A stretch of DNA of 20,745 bases from positions 1 through 20,745 of the forward strand of contig RXOD01004544.1 of the NCBI GenBank assembly GCA_005223375.1. Direction: 5' to 3'. The stretch is from Amoebophrya sp. AT5.2 (taxonomy: Eukaryota; Sar; Dinophyceae; Syndiniales; Amoebophryaceae). The notes under the pieces were generated by a model that saw only the letters and a program-made list of their open reading frames with translations, did not search any database and was not told the origin of the DNA. Below, piece by piece: positions 1-9,500 of the stretch; within the stretch, counting starts at the first letter, position 1; the number at the start of each line of letters is the position of its first letter. A program made the position numbers and the translations under genes.

Positions 1-63
1 ATTTGCACGTCAAGTGGCGTGATGTGCACGTCAAGTGGCGTGATTTGCACTTCAAGTGGTGGC
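1..63. repeat. 21-bp tandem repeat, three copies
   Basis: Three head-to-tail 21-base units lie at 1-21, 22-42 and 43-63, each with the core TGCACGTCAAGTGG. Units 1 and 2 differ at one base; unit 3 is more diverged. A fourth unit begins (ATTTGCC) and is lost after 70. The array touches the window edge, so it may be longer upstream. No coding or regulatory role is visible. Confidence 0.85.
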
Positions 64-1927
64 ATTTGCCGCTGCGGTCCGCAGTCTGTCCCCTTCTTGC
101 GCAGTTGGCGCGTAGTATTCATGGCTTATCTAAGTTGCTACTACTAGGCGCGATGAGAACTTACTGGTAAAGGTGTCCTGGATGCGGGCTCCGGCCATCT
201 CGCGTGGCAGCTTGACATGGTAGGCGGTATCGCCTGGTTGCACTCTGGTGCTATGTCGCCATGTCGAATCGCTCAGATGCATGAATTGGCCGTGGGTAGC
301 CTTAGGCGGCGTTCTCCCGCGAGTGGCCGGTCGGTCTCGGTGCTGACGGAAGAGCCTCCGCGCTCCGTGGGTGCGGCTCATCTCTATGCTGCTCCCCCTA
401 GTACATGTGCCCTACGCGCTCGCACTCTGTACTTATGTACTGCTCCTCACTTTATTTTCTATGTTGCTTCTTGGTTTTGCGCGATGGCGCGCCTCGCGTC
501 CGCGCTAGAAGACGCGTACTTACTAGTTCGCTGCTTACTCGCTTGCGCGCTGGCACGCTGGGTGCCCTGTGTACGTTGGTCTTGCACTTCTCCTTGGCTG
601 TGCCCGTACTGTTGCTAGACGGCGGACGCCCCCCTACGGGCACGCTGGTCATCAGCACAGCCCACCAACTTGCACAGCCCCAGCTTGCCTCTTCAAATGT
701 AATCTTTTCTCGACCCGAAGATTGCGCGCAGCAGTTGCAGAACAGCGGCGGCATTGGGAGCCACGCGCTCCTCGGGAGTTTTAGATGAGGCGTAGGTCCT
801 GGATTTACCAACCGTATGTGAGTTGAGTTAGGCGTCTGGCAGCGCTATCTCCTCCCCACGGGCTGCGGCAACGAACACACCGGTCGCGCTGTTCTTCGCT
901 CGAAAACTGGTCGCACTGCCACAGTAGTTCTACACGCTTGGTGTGTGATTCTGGCTGTGAACGGCCCCACACGTCATCCCCCCTACCTACGCCTCTACCC
1001 GTGCGTGCCCTGCCCCACCGCTTGGGATCCGGTCTCTGGCCGGCGCAGTTGTCCCGAAGGGCACAGGATCTACTCACTCCGTCGCTACGGGAGACTCCGA
1101 TGTTCACTGTCTCGCTTACCGTAACTATACTGGGTGCAAGTGCAAATGTCGTTACGTGACCTAAAGGCATGATCCCGGTGTGCTGCGCACCACGTATACC
1201 TTACCTTACCTTGGATAAGATAATTAAAAAACTACGAAAACGTCGCGCTGCGGCCACCGCTGCCGCCCTGCCAGTTGTCCGGGGGCCACAGCTTGGGCAA
1301 GGTACTTTTCGCTGTCCGGGGACACTGTGTTCCAGCTTCGGCACCGTCGTGTGTGTTTTTTTTTCTCCAAGAAGCTGCATCAATCTATGCAGCAGGGCGC
1401 GTGCGTTTTTTCGTCCACAGACACTCATTGAAGCGAACTGAGAGTGGGTGAGCTATGTCCACCGCTATGGGGGAGCCTGAAAAATCGATCTCTGTGGAGG
1501 TCCTCCGCGATTCCTTGTTTTTTTTTGTGTCGCGGCATGGATGCGGCGTCGGCGAGCCCGTGGCACCTCCAACCACTGGCTAACGGTCATTATTACTCTT
1601 CGACTTCGCCTTACTTCTATGCGATTTATTTATTACTGTTACCTTCCCCATCCCCATATTTCTTTATTTATAGTGGAGGGAGGTGGTGAAAACAGAACCG
1701 GTAGAAAGGGCACAGGACAGACCAGCTATGCCCCTGACAATCCAACAACTCGCACGCAATGGAGGAAGGAAAAGAAACGTGGGACAATCATAGGCGTTTA
1801 CCGCCGCAGGATTAAAATCATCATTCTATATTCATCTTCACCGGGTACGACCTTTTCACAGCCTTTACCTTCAGCGTTTTCTATATTTGCATTTCCATCG
1901 CGGCACAAGGAAGTAGAGCTAAAAACG
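64..1927. other. Stretch without a supported gene
   Basis: Open frames here are short, overlap on both strands and lack the codon pattern seen in genes A, B and D. The longest plus-strand frame, 1541-2335, is open only because it runs into the likely first exon of gene A; its part before 1928 is T-rich and looks untranslated. One minus-strand segment, about 805 down to 693, reads like a small exon end (ending VLQLLRAIFGSRKDYI, then stop). It has no start and no partner exon that I can find, so I do not call it a gene. Confidence 0.5.
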
Positions 1928-2236
1928 ATGTTGAACCGCGTCGAGTCTAAGAAGCGGATGATCGGTCCGCGACGCGGCTCCCAGACCGGCGACGGCGCAT
2001 CACGCGACCAAAGCTCCCCCACCCGCGTGACCTCCAAGCGAAACTCCACTGGCTCGTCCGCCGCAGCCCTCACTCCGGCCCCCACTACTGGAGGTTTCAG
2101 CACCCCGATGCGGCAGGCCAGCAAGGGCACGGGGGCTTCATCCGCAACACCCGCAGGAGACGCGGGGGCGCTCCTGGGGGAGAGCCAGGGGACCCTTTGG
2201 TCGCGGCAGAACTCGAAGGACGGCGGCCCCCAGCGG
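1928..2236 (+). CDS. Gene A exon 1 (basic, Ser/Thr-rich N-terminus)
   Basis: The ATG at 1928 starts a frame beginning MLNRVESKKRMIGPRRGSQ. It is followed by about 80 residues rich in Ser, Thr, Ala and Gly, with GC-rich third positions, unlike the T-rich sequence before it. The frame is open further upstream to 1541, but that part does not look coding. The proposed donor is CGG|GTGAGC at 2237, phase 0. The open frame continues to 2335 without another GT donor, and there it turns AT-rich and ends at a stop. No signal peptide or membrane segment is seen. Confidence 0.5.
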
Positions 2237-5200
2237 GTGAGCAGCAAACTGCGGAAGCTGGGCTTCAAAAACCTTAACTCTGGACGAGCTATAGCAAGAC
2301 TTATATACGAAAGCTATGCAAAATTAATTATATAAAGCTATCAAAATCAAGTCAAAGTCAATGATTTGGATTTCGGTCTGGACGGTACGTGTCTGGAAGG
2401 TACATGTTGTATCGATCCTCTGTCGCGTCAAGGTCAATCACTCATAGCCTCAACATAAGTTGCACTGTCCGGATCATATCTTAGCTCGTCCGAAAATTAT
2501 CTGTTCCTAGCTCGTCCAAAAATTATCTGTAACAAACTCGAGGAGTACGAAGACGGGGAACTTGAACGGGAGTTCGTTTACAGCTCAAAAAAGTGCATTT
2601 GATTACTGCGCCCCTAACTGTGGGACTACTGCAGCTGTTCCCCTCTAATCCGGCTTCGCCTTCGCCTGCTTGGATCTCTTCCCTACTCCTGAATCAATGA
2701 TCTTCTCCCTCCGTAGTACTCACTAGCATGGCAGCTGTGGCTCATCTGCTCGGCATGTAAATCATTTTTTTGAGCTGTAATTTGCGGACCGGGTGCAGCA
2801 GGGGTCTTGAACTGCCTGGCCGCGGTGGGGCGGCGCCCCTGGAAACAAAAGCTCGCGACTCCGCTGCCGTGGCAGAGCCCAATCTGCTTGTGGCTCTGGT
2901 TCTGGACGAGCTCACAGTCGGAGTCGCTCCGGGGGTACTACTAGGGCGCTTTGGCTCTGGCAGGGCCCGCTGGGCAGCACGCAGGCTCTGGCAGAGCTAG
3001 CGCTGTGCCCCTCACTCTTGCAAGGCTGGCGCCGCGGCTGAGCCAGCAGGCTACCACGCACTACCTATCGCTGCCGAGTTACTAGTAGAGCGGGCAGGGC
3101 AAGGGCATGGCTTACTGCTGGGGGCTGCCATTTTCGAAATGCAAGGAAAATCTACGGCGCGAAGGAGGAAAAGCGTAGCGTAGGTGCAGTAGTAGGAAAA
3201 AAAAAATGATGAATTTCAGAGCCTAAAGCGAAGTGCTCATAACTCTATGCTCATACCGAAATCACGATCTTACGCCACAGAAATATGGTGAACACAAAAC
3301 ACAGCACCAGCCCAGAAAACGGTAAGTATTTGATGATGTAAACCCACAGCGAGACCCTGAATCATGATGATGATGCTGCACATGGTCGAAGTCTCTCACG
3401 ATGAAATCACTCAAATTCACGAACAGGATCCAGATCAGCAAAATATATTTTCGTGATCACGCGATTCTTAAACTGCAGAGCACTTACATAGCGCTGTGCC
3501 TTTGAATCTTGCGAGGCTCCCGCAAGACCCTTGGCTGAGCTAGCAGCCCTCCCTAGCACTTCATCGGCAGACTTGCTTCCGGCGGTTCCCCAATCATCAT
3601 GGCGTTCTTGTTTAGGCAAAGTAAGGCAATCATGCCGTTGTTTTGAGCTGTAATTTGCGGACCGGGTGCAGCAGGGGGAGGACGCCTGGGTGTTGAACTG
3701 TCTGGCTGCGGTGGGGCGGCGCATCCTCTTCTCCGAGTGGGCGGGGGGCATCGCGCGGACCAGCATTTTGTATGCATCAAAACAGGGCGACCAGGAGATG
3801 TGCAAGATTCTGCTCGCCTACGGCGGCAAGGAGCTGCTGAAGGTGAAGGACCTGAAGGGCCGAGACGGCGAGTACTACGCGAAGCTGCACGGAATCGACC
3901 TTACGAGCAAGAGAATGGGGGAACCGAGGGATGTTTACATGGAGCCACCGACGTTACGGCGTAGGGCCTCTAATTTGATTGAGATATGATGTGAAATATC
4001 AAGAAAATATGGTGGTTTGAAAAATATGACTTCTGTTTTTTCTTCTAAAAAACCAAACGCAATCAGGTAGACCATGAAGAAACAATTTCGGACAGACAAT
4101 CCATATTTTTGAGGAGTCAACCAGCCAAGGCTTTGCGGCAGTTCTTGAATCTTTTCAAGGAGATTTCACTGACGAGAATCTTGGCCTCGAAGAACAAAGA
4201 CCGCACGCCCAGAAAACCGCGCAAGCAGGTCATTTGCTATGTTATGCGTTTCGTCAGTGGTCGGCTCTGTCGCATCAACATTAATCCTTTGCTCACACCA
4301 GGCGCAGGGAATCGGCGAAAGTAGCAGAGGCTCAGCGTGGATCGATTGTCACGCACGCGCACTGCTACGGGCACGGCGAGATTCCCGACGACGCCGAGGA
4401 GTTTCCGAAGAACGGCTACTTCGACTGCGACGACCCAGGCCTCAGGTGCCAGGCGATAAATAACGAGCTCGCGAACCACAGCGAGCTGAAGGAGGACGCG
4501 AGGGACTCCCAAGACGCACCCCTTCGGCTTCGACCTCTGCTACCGCTGTGCGACTGGGAACGACGAAAACGCAATTTGTCCGCCCGTTCCCCAGATGCAG
4601 CAGGCCGCCGCGGAGGGGTTGAGGGTGTTGTCGGGCGCCGCCGCGTCGGCGGGCGCCTCGGCCGGAGCAGCGGCGGGACCACTATGCATGGAGTGTTGCA
4701 CAACTTGAACTCAGGGATTTCGCAAGCCGGTTCTTTTCTCGCGAATTTACTGAACCGGGCGAGCGGAGGCAACCAGGGCGGAGGAGGGGTGACGCATCAT
4801 TCTTCTTCGGGCAGTAGAGGACCAGGACGAACATCAGCTCTGAGGGCTCCCGGTGGCTCGTCGTCCTCGTCAGAGTCCGACGAGAGCGGGACGTTTTCTT
4901 CGGCGAACGGTGGCGGAGGCTCAGCTGGTGGCCCTCCGGGCGCAGGGCTTGCAGCCGCAACCCACTACCACGATGGGACTGCCGCTGTGAGCGAGTTGCC
5001 GCACCAAAACTCGTCATCCTCTTCGTCGACTTCGTCCTCCGCACCAGCAGACACGAACACAACCCAGGGCGGCAATCCAGGTGCTGCGGAACCTCCGGCG
5101 CCGCTTTTCGAATCTGTGGCCGGCCAATGCAAGCGGCGCCGACCCTCTGGCCCGAGCAGGAGCAGGGGCTGCATCGTCGCCAAGTTCCGACAGACCAACC

Positions 5201-5755
5201 TCTCCTCCCGGAGCCACTTCTGTGCTGACGCAGATGTACAACTCCGGCACTCGAGAAGGGGCGGAGCTGTGGCGAAGTCAGAGCGGGGCTTCGTCGTCGT
5301 CGAGCAATTCGATCGTCGAATCCAGCAGTAACTCGCCCGGCGATGACTGGTCGGTCGACAGCCCAATGTTGCACCCGCAGGCGGCGGTGTTGCAGCCACT
5401 AGTTGGCCCCGGCGGAGGTCCGACTTCGACCTCTCGGCCATTTTCTTCCGGCTCTCTCGGAAGCGCCGGGACCAATGCGTCTTCAACTACAAGCGGGGGA
5501 CGAGCGGGGGGTGGGGGCGGGTACACGTCTTCAAGCAGCTCGGCACGAGGCGGCGCGAGAAGCGTGTCTTCAAATACAAACAACGCACCAGCAGCCGATC
5601 ACGACCCATCATGGACCGCCTCGACGAATCTATCGGCCACGTTCTACACGGGAGAAGTCGTCGCTCCTGTTCCAACATTTCTTTTCATCTGCTTCTTCTG
5701 TCATCTTCAACTGCTAGTAGCAGACGAAGAAAAGAAAAAGATGCTTTTTTTGTAG
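1928..5755 (+). CDS. Gene A: multi-exon ankyrin-like, Cys/His-rich, Ser/Gly-rich protein
   Basis: This is inferred as one gene because successive coding segments join in phase. Proposed exons are 1928-2236, 3672-3952, 4308-4445, 4492-4617, 4671-5080 and 5160-5755, giving about 619 residues. Order along the protein: a basic Ser/Thr/Ala-rich N-terminus; a single ankyrin-like unit (ILYASKQGDQEMCKILLAYGG); a Cys/His segment (THAHCYGHGE, FDCDD, then HPFGFDLCYRCA), which resembles a zinc-binding finger; then about 300 residues rich in Ser and Gly. The first two junctions (CGG|GTGAGC to GTGCAG|CAG, and AC|GTTACG to GCGCAG|G) are reasonable. The three short introns at 4446-4491, 4618-4670 and 5081-5159 are only one way to explain three frame changes; single-base homopolymer differences are the other. 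Ankyrin units mediate protein binding; nothing here names a partner. Confidence 0.5.
2237..3671 (+). other. Gene A intron 1, with degenerate internal duplications
   Basis: This 1435-base stretch has no supported exon. It begins GTGAGC and ends in GTGCAG. It holds a decayed second copy of its own 3' end and the first codons of exon 2 (2766-2836 against 3640-3720). A weaker pair of similar segments lies at 3001-3050 and 3490-3548, both starting CGCTGTGCC and containing GGCTGAGC. Between 2880 and 3000 the word GGCTCTGG recurs. A separate gene inside cannot be excluded, but nothing there reads as coding over more than about 40 codons. Confidence 0.45.
2766..2836 (+). pseudogene. Partial duplicate of gene A exon 2 start
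   Basis: The run GAGCTGTAATTTGCGGACC and the following GGGTGCAGCAGG are identical to the end of intron 1 at 3643-3675. After a 13-base gap the copy resumes as TTGAACTGCCTGGCCGCGG, matching exon 2 codons for LNCLAAVGRR. In the shared coding part, the substitutions I see fall at third codon positions and are synonymous (for example TGC/TGT and GCC/GCT). Similarity stops after GGGGCGGCGC. The copy is out of context and its frame soon meets a stop at about 2942. Confidence 0.7.
3672..3952 (+). CDS. Gene A exon 2 (ankyrin-like unit)
   Basis: The exon follows ACCGGGTGCAG and reads QGEDAWVLNCLAAVGRR onward. The segment ILYASKQGDQEMCKILLAYGG, followed by LKVKDLKGRDGEYYAKLHG, fits the helix-turn-helix pattern of one ankyrin repeat (small residue, hydrophobic core, G-D turn, LL, then a loop and the next start). 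Only one clear unit is present, fewer than most ankyrin proteins have. The frame runs on to a TGA at 3987-3989, but a donor at 3953 (CCGAC|GTTACG) joins in phase to 4308, giving EPPTESAKVAEAQRG. If the donor is not used, the protein would end with SNLIEI. Confidence 0.6.
3953..4307 (+). other. Gene A proposed intron 2
   Basis: This is 355 bases, AT-rich at its 5' half, starting GTTACG and ending CACCAGGCGCAG. The length is what is needed to pass from the frame of exon 2 to the frame of the Cys/His segment. No coding exon or repeat is evident inside. Confidence 0.45.
4308..4617 (+). CDS. Gene A Cys/His-rich segment, frame changes near 4446-4522
   Basis: From 4308 one frame reads ESAKVAEAQRGSIVTHAHC, then GHGEIPDDAEEFPKNG and YFDCDDPGLRCQ. 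From about 4490 a different frame reads HPFGFDLCYRCATGNDE and then ICPPVPQMQQAAAEG. The C, H and aromatic spacing around FGFDLCYRC resembles the second half of ZZ/C1-like zinc fingers; I infer metal binding only from this. The two frames can be joined by a 46-base GT-AG intron (4446-4491) or by removing one C from the CCCC run at 4519-4522. The latter keeps the segment NNELANHSELKEDARDSQD and gives a smoother protein. Confidence 0.5.
4671..5755 (+). CDS. Gene A Ser/Gly-rich tail
   Basis: One frame from about 4678 reads MHGVLHNLNSGISQAGSFLA and then a long Ser/Gly/Ala-rich stretch up to about 5080. A second frame from about 5105 or 5160 continues with SSPSSDRPTSPPGATSVLTQ and further Ser/Gly-rich sequence to about 5650. 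A 79-base intron, CAG|GTGCTG to GAGCAG|G (5081-5159), closes the change; so does dropping one T from TTTT at 5105-5108. The last 35 codons are hydrophobic then Lys-rich (FLFICFFCHLQLL) and may be read-through into untranslated sequence. The stop is TAG at 5753. The tail is low-complexity and probably disordered. Confidence 0.5.
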
Positions 5756-6286
5756 TGCCTAAGCTGGAGCCATCAGTGCATACGTACTGAACAGCCAATG
5801 AGTGAATGAGTGAACTACTGCCGACCATTGAGATTAGGAACGGCAACGAGGCAGGAGTGATCAAGTACAAGTTGGCTATCAGCAGAAACAGACCGACCTC
5901 CCGTCGCGGTGGCTTCGTGCTTTTCCTATGGTTGCGCTGATTTCGTTTTCGTTGCGTGCTTACTGTTGGGTCGATGATTTGACGATCTTTCGAGGGGTCG
6001 AGTGCGGTTTTAACCATCTTTCGGAGTGTCGCTTATGGTTATGCGATTAACCACACAGGCCTACCGATCTGATAAGCGCGCCGACCTTCAGTTTTGAATC
6101 GTGCTCGTCGCGAACCGTTAATATCGGTCCAGACCAACCGGTGGACCAACTCCCAAGATGCATGATCCAACAGTACCGCTACAGGATTTAGATTGCAGTC
6201 CTTAGTAGTACATTTTTGCTTGATGTGTGTTGTCGTGATAGGGAAAAGCTTAGACATGATGAGACTCTTTCGTCCTTGCTAACGCC
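5756..6286. other. Intergenic region between genes A and B
   Basis: No frame on either strand has the codon pattern of the neighbours. The frames present at 5685-6017 and 6039-6257 on the minus strand are T/A-rich in translation and have no matching splice context. The region should contain the 3' end of gene A and the promoter of gene B, but I see no defined signal. Confidence 0.5.
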
Positions 6287-6322
6287 ATGCTTGAGCGGGA
6301 GACTCTTTCGTCCTTGCTAACG
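6261..6322 (+). repeat. 24-bp direct repeat across the gene B start codon
   Basis: The 24 bases starting GAGACTCTTTCGTCCTTGCT occur at 6261-6284 and again at 6299-6322, 38 bases apart and identical. The gene B ATG (6287) lies between them. The second copy is therefore coding (RETLSSLLT), and the first is 5' untranslated sequence in the same frame, preceded by an in-frame TGA at 6260. Confidence 0.9.
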
Positions 6323-6599
6323 GGCGGAACGGCTCCCAGCGTGCCGAAGCCGATTACGGTTGGAGCCCGACGAAAGCAGCTCGTCAAGGCGGTGGCTTTC
6401 AGCGATGTAAGCAGCTCAGGATGCGAAGGCCCGACGGAAGCAGCTCAGGACGCAGTGGCGCATCCATCTTCTTCTTCGTTTCTGCAGCAGCAACGCAAAA
6501 GAAGATGGGTGCAGGAGTACGAGCACTTAGAAGCGCAGGAGGAGAAGATGGATGCAGGAGTACGAGTACGAGCACCAAAGGGCGCACTCTTCACTGGAC
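6287..6599 (+). CDS. Gene B exon 1
   Basis: It begins MLERETLSSLLTGGTAPSV and ends with phase 1 at GGAC|GTACTAGG, joining to 6762 to give TGHVHPGERP. Short repeats inside are read in different frames: GCCCGACGAAAGCAGCTC (ARRKQL) and later GCCCGACGGAAGCAGCTC (PTEAAQ), and likewise GCAGGAGTACGAG (QEY, then AGV). The second half has a Gln/Arg/Glu-rich helix (FLQQQRKRRWVQEYEHLEAQ). Confidence 0.55.
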
Positions 6600-9500
6600 G
6601 TACTAGGGCCTTGTCAAGATTTATTTGTTTGGCATGATTCAGATTCTCATTGATGTATTTGGTTTCGTGCATCGTCATAAGTGCATTGTTCTTCTCCATT
6701 GGCGCCAACATGAGTAGGGTAAGCACCTCAATCGTCATCGTCGTTGCATCTGCGTAACCAGATGTGCACCCGGGAGAGCGGCCCAATCAATTCCAGAAAC
6801 GCCCGGATGCCAACGACGCGGTGCACGACGCGGCGCCGGAGCCGGAGACGCGCGAAGGGCTACATGACGCACGCGGGCGCAGTCGCACTCCGAAGCTAAA
6901 GAAAAAGCGGCCGGCAAAAGTAGTTGCTGAGATCACGGACTCGGGTATCACGGTTCGCGGCGCCGTTGCCCCTGACGTGTCGGCGCAGCTTAAGCAAATG
7001 GCAGCGCGTCATCAGCGTGGCAAGGGCGTGGGAGGTTACCGTGGGGACGATGGTGCGTCTGCTCCTGTTCTGGCTGTGCCGGGTGGTCAACGCGAGTCGT
7101 GCGATGAGCGGCACGATCCGGAGGCCGCCTTCGATCCGCTACGAGATCTGCTTCCGCGCTACCGCAAGCCAAAACGCCGCAAGCCAAAACGCGCAGGAGG
7201 AGGTGCGTCGTTTGGCGAGAGTTGCCGCGCGCCGCTTTCCAAGTCCAGCCCTGCAAGGGGTCGTACTCGTTCTCTCGCGGGCGGGGGTTGTACTTCGTCG
7301 CGTGAGGCGTTACCTGCTCCGAACTCCGGGCAGGTAACGCTTCACGCGGCGAAGTACAACTTTGTGTCGGGAAAGTTCAGGAAACGCTCCTGAACAACAT
7401 CGTGTATAATCTTTGTCTGCGCGAAGAAATGGCCGCTGCGATTTCCAGCGCCTACCACACCGGGTGGGCCATCAGCGTCGATACGACATCGGTTGGCGTC
7501 ACTGTATCGCACAAGCGGGGCGAAGAGGGTGGGCCAAACGGGCGGAGCCGATCGGTAATCGCGACTACAAAAGCGGAGCGGAAGGGCCCGACGGCTGCAG
7601 CTGGTTGCGGCTCGAAGAAGGCTGAAAACAGCAAGCGTCTAACTTTGAGAGACAGTATGGATGGAATTTTTGACAGCGATCCCTCGAGGGTCGAAGGCCG
7701 GGGCGACGATGAAGGAGACGACGCGTAGTTTCTTGTTGGGAAAAATGTTATTGCTATATTCACATGTGTAGGCGAAGCTCGGCTGGATATGAAAATTAAG
7801 CTTTCTTGTAGTTCCAGCAACTCTCATTGTCACTCACACTTGCGACAGGAACCGGGCCAGCGCGTTATCATCGGCACCACCGCCGGGCAGAACTGGGAAT
7901 GAGGTGCGTCGCGTTCACGTCGCGAACGCGGGTGAGGAGAATCTGCTTCACGATACAGCAGTAGTAGTTCAGCCTGCGCCTTCAACAACAAGTAGTGCAA
8001 GCGACGGACTCAGCGCTTTCGAGAAAGCACTGCTTGAGCAGCAAACGAAACGCCTTCAACGGTCGGCGCAGCGTCTGGAGAGGGGATGCGGTCTGCTGGG
8101 GATGGTGTCCGCGTCGATTATGCCGGAGACGAAGACAACGCTGAGCGCCAAGACTGGAATGACGACAAGTAACACAAAATGGGTTTTCGTGCAGCGCTCG
8201 CACGAGGTGCGGCGCGTCGGCGCGCCGCCCGTGATAAAAAGCAACCGCCAACAACCGCGCCCACAGGTTTCTACTGCGACTGCGGCCACGACGACCACGA
8301 CTCCATCCGCCGGGGGTGTAGCCGGTACTTCTTCAAAAGCAAAGCGGCCAGCTGCACAACCTCCGGCGAAAAAGACAACGCAGGTCAGCGCGGAGGAAAA
8401 GGAAGAGGCTATAGCTTTGAAAGTCGGACGTGCTATAATTGGAGAAATAGCTGCGGTTTTAATGGCCGCGATGGGGGCTGGATCTAAAACACGACTTCTG
8501 TCGCTGTTTATCACTTGCGATCTCGGAGAGATGGCTGCGGTGTTCGTGGCGCTTTCGTGGCTGCGACAAGCCCTGCGAGGGTACAGAGCGGGCGGGCGGA
8601 AGCTGCGGGTATATGTTTCGGTCAACAATTGCAAGGCGCACCAGCTAGCGACGGGGTATGGAGAGTCTATCGAGGCGGCTGTCGACTACAGCGGCTGCTA
8701 CTCGTCCGTGGCTGCTTTTGAGGAACGATCGCGGCTATTCGCGGGGGCGACTCGGATGCACATGTATAATTGTAGCGGTCCCTTATGCCAAATCTAGCGA
8801 AAAACCGTTCACACTTTCCAGCGGTAAAGGAGGCAGTGTGTCGCATATCTTTCGCGAGCATTGTCGCGCTGCCCGCAACTTCTATGCACACGCACAGTAT
8901 GCTCACCATAAACTAAAACTCTCAGGTGTGACGGCCTTCAAAAGTACTCCTGTCCGCTCGCAGAGATCGTGCTGCCAGAAGTAGACACCACTCCGGAGGA
9001 AATAGATGAGTTTTTGAAGAAGGCACACTACGAGCAGCACTGGCACAATTTCTACCACACGGCTTTTCGGCGCAACGTGTTTCCATCGGCTGTGGAGGAT
9101 CGGGGGCAAACGCGGCTCATCCACGTCGACAAGCGGTTCCTGTATCGCAGCGCGGATGGGTTCCTGAATGGGTGCCAAATAGCAGAAAACGAGCTGAAGC
9201 TCGCTTGCGAGGAGCTTCATTCGGCAGCGACGTGGCCGGTCCCAAGCTTTACACGATGGCTGACGGTTGAGCGATTGTTTTCCGGAGTATGCTCGCAGGG
9301 ATGGCGCAACGAGCAGCTTCTCCACCCAGCTACCGAGTACTTCCATGCATCAGACTCCGCCCGTGCCAGCTTTTCCACGAAGGAACAGATGAAGGTTCGG
9401 GAAATAAGTGTGGTGGGAAAGCTGGTCGGTTCGCCATCTTCTGCGTCCTCCATGGTTGCTATAGAAGCTACGTCTGATTCGTCCCGGATGGAGGAATCCG

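Noticed and set aside
1541..1927. Upstream part of the 264-codon open frame as an N-terminal extension of gene A
   Set aside because: T-rich, with no coding-like codon pattern; the compositional change and the ATG at 1928 suggest translation starts there.
4682..5374. 230-codon minus-strand open frame opposite gene A
   Set aside because: An antisense shadow of the Ser/Gly-rich tail. Its length reflects lack of stop codons in biased sequence.
8767..8924. Coding-like frame (YAKSSEKPFTLSSGKGG) as an exon of gene B
   Set aside because: Using it requires two single-base corrections, whereas treating it as a 162-base GT-AG intron needs none and keeps the frame.
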